Positions 34,126-43,440 of a stretch of 64,000 nt of DNA are shown here, one piece after another (within the stretch, counting starts at the first letter, position 1; every line of letters starts with the position of its first letter). The notes beneath the pieces were generated by a model that had not been told where the DNA came from, did not search any database, and saw nothing but the letters and a program-made list of their open reading frames with translations. The stretch spans positions 4,280,501 through 4,344,500 of the forward strand of contig NC_134084.1 of the NCBI RefSeq assembly GCF_000715075.1, in the 5' to 3' direction. Position numbers and translations under genes: made by a program. Origin of the DNA: Nicotiana tabacum (lineage: Eukaryota; Streptophyta; Magnoliopsida; Solanales; Solanaceae).

Positions 34126-34292
34126 TTTGCTTTTACAGCTTCTTTTTTGTATTTTGGGTTACTTTCAGGGTTGTAATCCAAGAATCTCAGTATGATTGTT
34201 ATGTTTTGATGTTAACCCTTCTATCCTTTCGAATTCAATGAAATGCAGTTCAGTTTCCTATTAAGTTTTGTATCTTTTCTTTTTCCTAATTC
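34126..34292 (+). other. Candidate intron between protease and RT, unit 1
   Basis: An AT- and T-rich noncoding spacer with a GTAGTTTGC after the protease frame end and a long pyrimidine run (34263-34320). Ogre elements are known to carry a spliced intron at this place. I could not fix splice sites: no AG acceptor is obvious before the RT frame. Confidence 0.4.
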
Positions 34293-35556
34293 TTGTCATT
34301 TTATTTCCATTTCAATTTTGTTAATGCCGGCTTTAATAACATGACATGCATGCGGAATTCATGCCCAAATCTTAAAAAGCTGTCTAATATTGAAATAATG
34401 CATCAAGAGGTTGAATATGATGAAGATGAGGTTGTTGAGGAAATAAAAAGAGAGTTGGAACAATTTGAAAACAAGCCTAAGCCTAACCTCAATGAAACTG
34501 AGCTGATTAATATCGGAAGTCATGAAGAAGTCAGAGAAACGAAGATAAGCATTCACACTGGACAAAAAACTGGAGATGCCTTGATTCAACTTTTATGTGA
34601 ATACAGAGATGCGTTTGCTTGGTCTTACGATGATATGCCGGGTTTAAGTGTTGATCTAGTGGTTTATAAGCTTCCTAGGTATCCTGATTTTCCACCAGTC
34701 CAACAAAAGCAACAAAAGTTTAAAACAGACGTGAGTGACAAAATCAAAGAGGAAATAATGAAGTAACCGAGCGCCAATGTGGTTAGAGCTGTCCAATACA
34801 CCACCTGGGCGGCGAATGTTGTGCCTGTGCCGAAGAAGGATGGAAAGACCAGAGTCTGTGTTGACTACAGGGTACCACCAAATTCGTATGGATGAGGATG
34901 ATGCAGAAAAAATCGCTTTCACCACTCCATGGGGTACTTATTGTTACAGGGTTATGCCATTCGGTTTAAAGAATGTAGGGGCAACTTACATGAGGGCCAT
35001 GACCACCATTTTTCACGACATGATGCACAAAGAGATTGAAGTATATGTCGATGATGTTATCATAAAATCAAAGACACAGGCTGATCATGTGTGTGATTTG
35101 AAAAAGTTCTTCAAACAGCTTCGAAGGTATGACCTTAAGCTTAATCCAGCCAAGTGTACATTTGGGGTTCCATTTGGGAAACTCCTCGGTTTTATAGTCA
35201 GCCGAAGAGGCATTGAATTGGATCCATCTAAGATAAAGTCCATTCGAGATCTTCCACCCCCGAAGAATAAAAAGGAAGTCATGAGTTTGTTCAGGAGGTT
35301 GAACTACATCAGTAGGTTCATTGCTCAGCTCACAACCACGTGCGAGCCCATCTTTAAGTTGTTGAAAAAGGATGCCGCTATCAAGTGGACAGACGATTGC
35401 CAAAAAGCTTTTGACATGATCAAAGATTATCTGTCAAAATCCCCTGTATTGGTCCCAACTGAAACTGGTAGGCCTTTGTTTTTATATCTATCGGTGATGA
35501 ATAATTCCTTTGGATGCGTTCTGGGGCAACATGATGCAACAGGCAAAAAGGAATAG
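34293..35556 (+). pseudogene. Ogre reverse transcriptase with deletion of catalytic motif A, unit 1
   Basis: The first frame (34293-34766) holds the pre-RT linker (LLCEYRDAFAWSYDDMPGL). The second (34777-35556) holds GYHQIRMDEDDAEKIAFTTPWGTY, YRVMPFGLKN and YVDDVIIKS (two catalytic Asp, 35044-35055). At about 34871 the sequence jumps from KDGKTRVCVDYR to GYHQIRM with a phase change. The roughly 35 residues normally between them, including the first catalytic Asp just before GYHQ, are missing. The enzyme should be dead. A TAG at 35554-35556 ends the frame where CAG fits. Unit 2 has the same deletion. Confidence 0.88.
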
Positions 35557-35820
35557 GTAATCTATTATTTCAGCAAGAAGTTTACCAGTTATGAGGTTAA
35601 GTACACCCTTCTAGAAAGGACATGTTGTGCCTTGACTTGGGTTGCTCAGAAGCTGAGACATTATCTTTTGGCTTACACTACTTACCTCATATCCAGAATG
35701 GATCCTTTAAAGTACATCTTCCAAAAGCCAATGCCCACTGGCAGGCTCGCAAAATGCCAAATCCTGCTCACAGAGTTTGACATCGTCTATGTCACTCGCA
35801 CCACGATAAAAGCATAGGCT
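35557..35820 (+). pseudogene. Ogre first RNase H domain (3' part), unit 1
   Basis: Continues the RT phase after TAG: YYFSKKFTSYEVKYTLLERTCCALTWVAQKLRHYL, then DPLKYIFQKPMPTGRLAKCQILLTEFDI. A TAG at 35815-35817 follows, again at a likely CAG. The first half of the domain lies at the end of the previous entry (LFLYLSVMNNSFGCVLGQHD). The residue expected as catalytic Asp in LYLxxxDxS is not present (LYLSVMNNS), so this domain looks weakened. Confidence 0.75.
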
Positions 35821-36438
35821 TTGGCAGATCATTTGGCAGAGAATCCAGTTGATGATGAGTATATGCCACTTAGCACATACTTCCCAGACGAAGAGGTCAA
35901 CTCAATAGAGGAAGTGGTTCCAGACGATCACCCTGTATGGAAAATGTATTTTGATGGGGTTGTCAATATCAAAGGAGTTGGGATAGGGGCAATCCTCATC
36001 TCACCTATTGGACATCATTATCCTGCAACAGCCCGACTTCGGTTCTTCTGTACCAATAATACGGCAGATTACGAAGCTTGTATCATGGGTTTGAAAATGG
36101 CCATCGATCTAGATGTGCATGAACTATTGGTTATGGGAGATTCTGACTTGCTTATCTGGCAAACCCAAGGCAAATGGGAGACTCGAGACATCAAGCTTAT
36201 TCCATACAGACAATGTGTGCAAGACTTGAGCAAAAGATTCAAATCCATCGAGTTCAGGTACATTCCCAGGTTTCACAACGAGCTAGCTGATGCCTTGGCT
36301 ACTTTAGCCTCGATGCTCCCTTATCCAGACAACACTCATATTGATCCACTAGAAATCCAAGTTCAGAATCAACACGGTTACTGCAATACAATTGAGACAG
36401 AACCAGATGCTGAACCATGGTATCATGACATAAAATGA
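35821..36438 (+). CDS. Ogre second, archaeal-type RNase H (aRNH), unit 1
   Basis: A 205-codon open frame, the best preserved enzyme domain of the element. It shows WKMYFDGVVNIKGVGIG (Asp), NTADYEACIMGLKMA (Glu), LLVMGDSDLLIWQ (Asp) and HNELADALATLAS (Asp). The DEDD residues of the RNase H fold are thus all present. Tat-lineage elements carry this extra RNase H, acquired from a plant-type gene, in addition to the first. It would normally be part of the polyprotein. Here a TAG just upstream and TGA at the end isolate it. The DDHPVWKMYFDG region is the usual linker. Confidence 0.85.
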   Translation: MADHLAENPVDDEYMPLSTYFPDEEVNSIEEVVPDDHPVWKMYFDGVVNIKGVGIGAILISPIGHHYPATARLRFFCTNNTADYEACIMGLKMAIDLDVHELLVMGDSDLLIWQTQGKWETRDIKLIPYRQCVQDLSKRFKSIEFRYIPRFHNELADALATLASMLPYPDNTHIDPLEIQVQNQHGYCNTIETEPDAEPWYHDIK

Positions 36439-37665
36439 TTCCTGAAAACAAGAGAATATCCAAAGCATGCTAAAGGAGATAAAAAAAGAACTATAAGGCG
36501 GCTCGCCTGTGGTTTCTTTCTGAATGGGGAAATTCTATGCAAGAGGACCCCAGATTTAAACTTGTTGAGATGCATAGATGCTACAGAAGCAGAGCGGATC
36601 ATGAGTGAAGTGCATTCGGGGGTATGCGGACCTCACATGAATGGATATGTTTTGGCGAAGAGGATTCTGCGGGCAGGGTATTATTGGCTTACTATGGAGA
36701 AAGATTGCTTTAGTTTTGTTCGCAAGTGTCACCAATGCTAGATTCATGGTGACCTGATTCACTTACCTCCTTTGGAGTTTCATCCCATGTCCTCTCCTTG
36801 GCCTTTCGTTGCTTGGGGAATGGATGTCATTGGGCCGATCGAGCCAAAGGCTTCAAATGGGCATAGATTCATTTTGGTTGCAATTGATTACTTCACCAAG
36901 TGGGTGGAGGCCGTCACTTTCAAAGCAGTCACCAAGAAAGCAGTGGTAGACTTTGTTCATTCTAACATCATCTGTCGCTTTGGTATCCCGAAGACCATTA
37001 TCACTGACAATGCAGCCAATCTAAATAGTCATTTGATGAAGGAGGTATGCGAACAATTTAAAATCATGCATCGCCATTCTACCCATTACCGGCCAAAAGC
37101 CAATGGAGCCATTGAAGCGGCAAAAAAGAACATCAAGAAGATTCTTAGGAAGATGATCCAAGGTTCCAATCAATGGCATGAAAAGTTACTTTTTGCTCTT
37201 TTGGGATACCGTACGACTGTTCGCACATATGTTGGTGCAACTCCGTATCTGCTTGTATATGGAACTGAAGCTGTAATACCCACTGAAGTCAAAATTCCCT
37301 CTCTCCGAATTATTGTGGAATCAGAGATCGAAGACACTGAGTGGGTCAAGACCCAATTAGAACAACTGATGTTGAACGATGAAAAACGGCTAGCAGCAGT
37401 GTATTTCGGCCAGTTATACCAGCAAAGAATGGTATGCGCTTACAATAAGAAAGTGTGCCCAAGGCAGTTTGAGGTAGGCCAGCTAGTTTTGAAACGCATC
37501 CTTCCGCACTAGGTTGAAGCTAAAGGAAAGTTCGCACCAAACTGGCAAGGACCCTACAACATCAAGAAAGTGTTACCAAAAGGGGCCTTGCACTTGGTAG
37601 ATGAAGAAGGATGGGTACCAGGCATGACTATTAATGCAGATGCAGTCAAACGATATTATGTCTGA
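36439..37665 (+). pseudogene. Ogre integrase, unit 1
   Basis: The zinc-binding region (36580-36741) has HSGVCGPHMNGY and CHQC, ending at TAG 36739-36741 where CAG fits. The core (36772-37512) shows GMDVIGPI (Asp), TKWVEA, TIITDNAANL (Asp) and KANGAIEAAKKN (Glu), so the DDE triad is present. The C-terminal part has TAG at 37510-37512 (again CAG), then GKFAPNWQGPYNIKKVLPKGALHL, ending at TGA 37663-37665. No chromodomain is present, in contrast to the elements on the left. Confidence 0.87.
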
Positions 37666-37853
37666 TATATGGCCACTGTAGAACTTTCACGCATTGATTC
37701 TCTCATATCGAGATGACGAAGGCTACCATTTGCTCATTATTCCAAATAGGTGTAACCCTTCTGTTAATCCTTTTCAGCCGTATTTGTCTTCCTTGTTCCT
37801 CACTTTGTGGAACCTGTGTACTTGTAAAAAAAACAACAAATCTTTGTGTCTTT

Positions 37854-37914
37854 GAACTACGTCCGACCTGATTCCAAAAGGATACGTAGGCAGCCTTACC
37901 CTGGGTTCGGTCCC
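37854..37914 (+). promoter_or_regulatory. Recurring Ogre boundary motif, copy C
   Basis: GAACTACGTCCGACCTGATTCC..GGATACGTAGGCAGCC..GGGTTCGGTCCC, shortly after the integrase end. Confidence 0.6.
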
Positions 37915-38234
37915 ATCAGAACAAAAAAATCCATATTCCCAATACTCCAAAACTGGGGCAGAAGTTTGTTTTATTTCATGGTTTTTCTGTAAAAACGGTT
38001 CCAAAAGTTGTAATTCAGTTCAAGGTTCATTTCGCCTTTTTACCTTTCAAGAACTTCTGATCGATGTCTTTGTTGAGAATGTTTAAAGTCCCCATGCCAA
38101 AGGCGTTGGGAAACCTCCCACATGCAGTATCTTAGTAAAAAAACAAAAAAAAACAAAAAAAGAGAGAAAAGAAGAAGAAAAAAAGAAAGAGAAAAGAAAA
38201 AAAAAAAGAGACAAAAAAAAACGAAAAAAGAAAA

Positions 38235-38418
38235 GTGAGAGAGTCTTATCGGTGAAAACCCGTACGGGCACTATAAGGCGACAGTGAGCAGAGAAATGAG
38301 AGAGTCTTGTTGGTGAAAACCCAGATGGGCACCATAAGGCGGCGGTTAGTAGAGAAATGAGAGAGGTTAGTTAGCGGAAACCTGCAAAAGGCGCTACTAG
38401 CCGAATGAGGGTCTTTGA
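38235..38418 (+). repeat. Three-copy 61-bp tandem repeat, unit 1
   Basis: Units begin GAGAGAGTCTT, GAGAGAGTCTT and GAGAGAGG at 38237, 38298 and 38359, exactly 61 apart. All share GGTGAAAACC..GGGCACYATAAGGCG, with the third more diverged. Confidence 0.8.
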
Positions 38419-39306
38419 TTCTCCGGCATGAGCACAACCAAGACAAATTCAAGATGAACGTTTGCGGCAGATTTTGAGAATTAGACAGCTTAGATGGATC
38501 AGGCGTCCAGTCCAAAATGCATGTCATGATTTATTGAAGTCGGCACATACCTCTAAATAAGTCTCCCTATTCCTTTCCCCGAAAGGGACACCTTTTGTTT
38601 AAGCACAATTCTTTTTCACTTTCAATTATTATTCTGTCTTTACCCATAATTTTTCTTTGAGTCCCTTTCGGTCTAATCCTGCATCAAAAGCGAAGCAAAG
38701 AAATGGCTGCAAAACCAGCTACAATTTCCCCGCAATATCGAGCACAATTTGGGGTATATATGGCATTGACGAAGGCACGAATCCATCTGTGATCTCATTC
38801 AATAAGGCAAACAAAGTGCTTCAAAGAAACTGAAAGGTAGCCTAAACAAGACCTGCTTCATGAGAAAAGTGGATAAGCCCTATGGATACAAACTGATATT
38901 GGGTGCAAGATAACTGAGTTTGATTTTAAAGAAAAATAGCCTTGACTTAGAGACAAGGGTAGCGGTACCATAGACATCTGGGTATGAAATAGTTGGGGGC
39001 AACATTGGAAAGCCAAGGTCTCCAAAAAATGATACAGAGTAACCGAGCATCTCGGTACCGCGCTGACAGAATCGGTTCTTCGTCAGCAGTGGCCGTGAAT
39101 CAAACTACTCAAGGCATCAAGGGATCAAGGCCACAAACTAACCACCACTTTCAAAACTCATAAATTTTTCTTTGTTTGAAGCAGAAACAGAGCAGGGCAG
39201 AATGACAATTCTAAAAGAACGAATGTCACCAAACGTAAGCTCTTTAAAATCTCCCTATTTTCTTTTTTCAGCATGCATCACTATTGTTCACACTTCCCAT
39301 TTGTGT

Positions 39307-41085
39307 AGCTTAACTCAGGTAGAATCCTTTCGCCTAGGGGGATCTAGCTCATAGTTATAAGTAGAAGTGATCTTCGCTCGGGTTGTTTGATATAGCTTAT
39401 CTCAGGTAGAACCGTTTCGTCTAGGGGGATCCAGCTCATATTTTCGGGTAGAAGTACTCTTCGCTCAGGGTGTTTCACGTAGCTTAATTCAGGTAGAATC
39501 CTTTCGCCTAGGGGGATCCAGCTCATAGTTCTGAGTAGAAGTGATCTTCGCTCGGGTTGTTTGATATAGCTTAACTCGAGTAGAACCATTTCGCCTAGGG
39601 GGATCCAGCTCATATTTTCGGGTAGAAGTACTCTTCGCTCAGGTTGTTTTATGCAACTTAACTCAAGCAGAATCCTTTCGCCTAGGGGGATCCAACTCAT
39701 ATTTCCGAGTAGAAGTACTTTTCGCTCAGGGTGTTCTACGTAGCTTAACTCAGGTAGAACCGTTTCGCCTAGGGGATCCAGCTCATATTTTCGAGTAGAA
39801 GTACTCTTCGCTCAGGTTGTTTTACGCAGCTTAACTCAGGTAGAATCCTTTCGCCTAGGGGGATCCAACTCATATTTCCGAGTAGAAGTACTTTTCGCTC
39901 AGGGTGTTTTACGTAGCTTAACTCAGGTAGAACCGTTTCGCCTAGGGGGATCCAGCTCATAGTTCCAAGTAGAAGTACTCTTCGCTCAGGGTGTTTTACA
40001 TAGCTTAACTCAGGTAGAACCGTTTCGCCAAGGGGGATCTAGCTCATAGTTCCAAGTAGAAGTACTCTTCGCTCAGGGTGTTTTACATAGCTTAACTCAG
40101 GTAGAACCATTTCGCCTAGGGGATCTAGCTCATAGTTCCGAGTAGAAGTGCTCTTCGCTCAGGGTGTTTTACATAGCTTAACTCGGGTAGAACCGTTTCG
40201 CCTAGGGGGATCCAGCTCATATTTCCGAGTAGAAGTACTCTTTGCTCAGGTTGTTTTACGCAGCTTTACTCAGGTAGAATCTTTTCGCCTAGGGGTATCC
40301 AGCTCATATTTCCGAGTAGAAGTACTTTTCACTCATGGTGTTTTACGTAGCTTAACTCAGGTAGAACCGTTTCGCCTAGGGGGATCTAGCTTATAGTTCC
40401 AAGTAGAAGTACTCTTTGCTCAGGGTGTTTTACGTAGCTTAACTCAGGTAGAACCGTTTCGCCTAGGGGGATCTAGCTCATAGTCCGAGTAGAAGTGCTC
40501 TTCGCTCAGGGTGTTTTACGTAGCTTAACTCGGGTAGAACCGTTTCGCCTAGGAGGATCCAGCTCATATTTTCGGGTAGAAGTACTCTTCGCTCAGGTTG
40601 TTTTACGCAGCTTAACTCAGGTAGAATCCTTTCGCCTATGGGGATCTAGCTCATATTTCCGAGTAAAAGTACTTTTCGCTCAGGGTGTTTTACGTAGCTT
40701 AACTCAAGTAGAACCGTTTTGCCTAGGGGGATCCAGCTCATAGTTCCAAGTAGAAGTACTCTTCGCTCAGGGTGTTTTACGTAGCTTAACTTAGGTAGAA
40801 CCGTTTCGCCTAGGGGTATCTAGCTCATAGTTCCGAGTAGAAGTGCTTTTCGCTCGGGGTGTTTTACGTAGCTTAACTCAGGTAGAACCATTTCGCCTAC
40901 GAGGATCCATCTCATAGTTCCGAGTATAAGTACTCTTCGCTCTGGGTATTCTACGTAGCTTAACTCAGGTAGAATCCTTTCGCCTAGGGGGATCCAGCTC
41001 ATAGTTTCGGGTAGAAGTAATCTTCGCTCAGGTTGTTTAATACAGTTTAACTCAGGTAGAACCTTTTTCACCTAGAGGATTTCAA
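39307..41085 (+). repeat. 87-bp tandem repeat array, about 20 copies, unit 1
   Basis: The consensus includes AGCTTAACTCAGGTAGAA, TTTCGCCTAGGGGGATC, CAGCTCATA and GAGTAGAAGTACTCTTCGCT. The first period measured is exactly 87 (39307 to 39394). Because 87 is 29 codons, long open frames appear on both strands (for example 39344-39700 minus, with MSWIPLGERILPELSY repeated); I regard these as by-products. The first eight copies alternate GAATCC and GAACCR variants, a 174-bp higher-order unit. Ogre 3' regions are a known birthplace of satellites. Confidence 0.9.
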
Positions 41086-41965
41086 CACTTTATCAATAAT
41101 ACATGGTGCTAACACCTGATTCTATTTACTTCCAGTAAGATAGGGTACCGGCCCCTGGTTACATTTCTTTTCAGTAGTACGGGATACCGATCCCTGGTTA
41201 CACAATCATTCGTTACCAAATTTTATCTCTTTTAGCTAGTTTATACTACTATTTCTATCTGCTTTTTCAATAAATTAGATAATTTACAGATTTCTCTAAT
41301 AACTCACAAAATTTTTCTAGTGCCAGACTTGGGCAGAAAATTTTTGTTCATTTTTTTTTGTCTTTGATGCTTTGAAGGCTCTGCCGTATAGCACAAGTGA
41401 AAGCTTGCAGTTTCAGTTTCTCATCAGAAGAAAGAAGTCCTTCGATCACAAGATAGTCGGAGTTAGCTTTGATAATGTGTCGGCAACCCAGCTTCTCAAG
41501 ATTCATCTTCTCAAATTCTGATCCAGAAAGCAAGCAATCGAGATTGAGTCATAATCTTTTCTTCAAAAGAATCAAGATCCAATCTAAGGTCAACGCAAGC
41601 GAGCAGGTCAAGAATCAAGATTTGACTCCAGAAGACGCATAGATAGGAATTTTGTACTCTTAGTTTGCAGACATATATAGTACTCTTCTCTTTTTCTTTT
41701 TTGATGTAAGAAGCGAGTAACAACAATAGCAACAGTGACAACAACAGCAGCAACAATCTTAACTCTAGTGTCCGGTAGTCCCAGCTACCAAATTTTCCCA
41801 GAACTACACTGACCTGATTCCTTTATAGCCAAGGATATGTAGGCAACCTCAGAAGCAAAGTTCGGTCACCACCTTGTTCAAAAGGCTTCCATTAGAGTGA
41901 ATGTGAGCAAAAATTATCCATGGCGTTCAGTTGTCTTTGCACGAAAACTCTTCATGTTCTCGAGC
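41086..41965 (+). other. Ogre 3' untranslated region, distal part, unit 1
   Basis: Noncoding. Two diverged copies of TTxCAGTA..GGRTACCGRYCCCTGGTTACA lie at about 41131-41203. A CAA/CAG-rich run is near 41720-41755, and boundary motif D at 41811-41869. Short minus-strand frames here (41348-41533 and 41511-41756) show no family features. Confidence 0.6.
41811..41869 (+). promoter_or_regulatory. Recurring Ogre boundary motif, copy D
   Basis: GAACTACACTGACCTGATTCC..GGATATGTAGGCAACC..GTTCGGTCACC, about 110 bases before LTR B. Confidence 0.6.
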
Positions 41966-41978
41966 AAAAAGGGGCAGC
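41966..41978 (+). promoter_or_regulatory. Polypurine tract, unit 1
   Basis: AAAAAGGGGCAGC directly precedes the LTR start TGTAAATGC. The same sequence precedes LTR C at 61815-61827. Confidence 0.75.
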
Positions 41979-42017
41979 TGTAAATGCTTAATTTTTCTCC
42001 CATCTTTTTCTTCTACA

Positions 42018-42040
42018 TTATATATATATGTGTGTGTGTG

Positions 42041-42090
<50 letters not shown>
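42018..42090. repeat. TA/TG microsatellite, LTR B
   Basis: Alternating (TA)n and (TG)n runs. In LTR C the same place holds a much longer (TA)n(TG)n run at 61866-61986. Confidence 0.9.
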
Positions 42091-42096
<6 letters not shown>

Positions 42097-42281
42097 CGTG
42101 TATGAGTGTGTGTGTTTTTCTTATTTGTGTATATATAGGTTTTAAGAGTTGATTTATGGTTTGATAAAGGGGGTAGAGATTGGACTAGTGTATTTTAATT
42201 AAAATTGAGCCAAAATTGGCCGAAACTTTGAACCCATTTCGTCCAAACCCGGTTCACAAGGGAGCTGCCAGGGGAGGGTCC

Positions 42282-42400
42282 AAACGAAGTAGTTTTGGAT
42301 CAAAACTACGTCGTTTCATTTAGTAACCTGAAGACTTAATCCCATCCTTCCATTATTCTTGATCCAACGACCTATATCCATTTCCCACTCCAAATATAAG
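42282..42400 (+). promoter_or_regulatory. LTR B promoter: ACGT palindrome and TATA box
   Basis: An inverted repeat GTAGTTTTG-GAT-CAAAACTAC sits within AAACG..CGTTT arms (42282-42316). TATAAG at 42395-42400 follows about 80 bases downstream. A CT-rich stretch and an AAACCCTAG-type sequence follow, as in plant 5' leaders. Confidence 0.5.
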
Positions 42401-43185
42401 GCTCCAAAAATCAGAAAATAGCCTCATTTACACCCAAACCCTAAACTCCTCTCCTCACTCTCTCCCTTCCTCTCTGCTGCCGCAAGACATCCACGGCGGC
42501 GGCGCCTGCCGGAATTCGCCACTGGCGGCGGAGCCCCTCCAAACACCACCAAAATTTCACCCCCTCTTTGCCTCTTCCTCCTCTCCATGAATCCAAGCCT
42601 CATATCCTCCGAAACCCAACCAAATCCCACGAATCTAGCCTAAATCAAAACCCTAGCCGCCACTTTTTGACAAATTCGTGGAGATTGAGCCACCCTTTCC
42701 ACCTAATTTTTACATACATAGATAGAGCTCGGGGGGCTATCATTTATATTGGTTTTCACCCGATCTCCTGCTAAGCTTCCGTCTGACCATCGCTGCCCGC
42801 CACACCACTGCTCGCCGCTGCCTCGACCACCCAAGACCATCAGTGGCCCTTTATTTTTAGATTATCGCCGACCAAAAACGCTCGTTTCTCTCTAGTACAA
42901 CGCTAGAACTCATTGGTTTGGGCGTGTGATAGAAAGAAACGCCCGTTCAAGGTCAGGCAGTCACGACGTCATCCCTGACATTCGTCTCTTTGCTCGATTC
43001 GGCATTGAATCCCTCTGTATGGTAAAACGTCAAATTTCCTTTTCCTATTTTTATCTTTTCTGATTTTTTGTTTTGTTTTAGTGTTAGTTCTAAGGTTTAA
43101 TTTCCACTAATGTTTCTGTTATTTATGTGCAATAAGTATTAGTTTTTAATTACATTTTACTTCATGAATGTGAATTTCAGTTCTT

Positions 43186-43440
43186 CGACCTAGCCGGTCG
43201 AGTAGTTTGTTATTGTTTTTAGTTCCGATTTTTGGTTTTTCGACCTAGCCGGTCGACTATTTTGTGTGGATTTGATTAAGCTTGAACTTTCAGTTCTTCG
43301 ACCTAGCCGGTCAACTATTTTTGTTTGTCCGTTAGTTCTGATTTTTGGTTCTTCGACTTAATCGGTCGACTACTTTGTTTAGAGTTGTTAAGTCTGGATT
43401 TTCAATTTTTCGACCTAGTCGGTCGAATAGCTAAGTCTTT
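43186..43440 (+). repeat. Five CGACCTAGCCGGTCG-type repeats in LTR B
   Basis: Same array as at 23300-23560, with cores CGACCTAGCCGGTCG (twice), CGACCTAGCCGGTCA, CGACTTAATCGGTCG and CGACCTAGTCGGTCG. The flanking CGACC/GGTCG arms are kept more strictly than the middle. Confidence 0.7.

Larger units (their letters stand above)
37666..39306 (+). other. Ogre 3' untranslated region, proximal part, unit 1
   Basis: Noncoding. It contains boundary motif C (37854-37914), a polypurine-tract-like AAAACTGGGGCAG at 37949-37961, an A-rich low-complexity run (38137-38232) and three copies of a 61-bp repeat (38235-38418). I see no gene in the remainder. Confidence 0.7.

Noticed and set aside
39344..40743. 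Long frames on both strands in the 87-bp array (for example MSWIPLGERILPELSY repeats)
   Set aside because: The period is a multiple of three, so frames stay open by chance; no start context or domain, and both strands are equally open.
39307..41085. The 87-bp array as a CRISPR array
   Set aside because: Whole units are similar with no unique spacers, in a plant retrotransposon 3' region.
41348..41756. Minus-strand frames in the distal 3' region
   Set aside because: Short, no recognisable family, and one is a leucine run from a CAA/CAG repeat.
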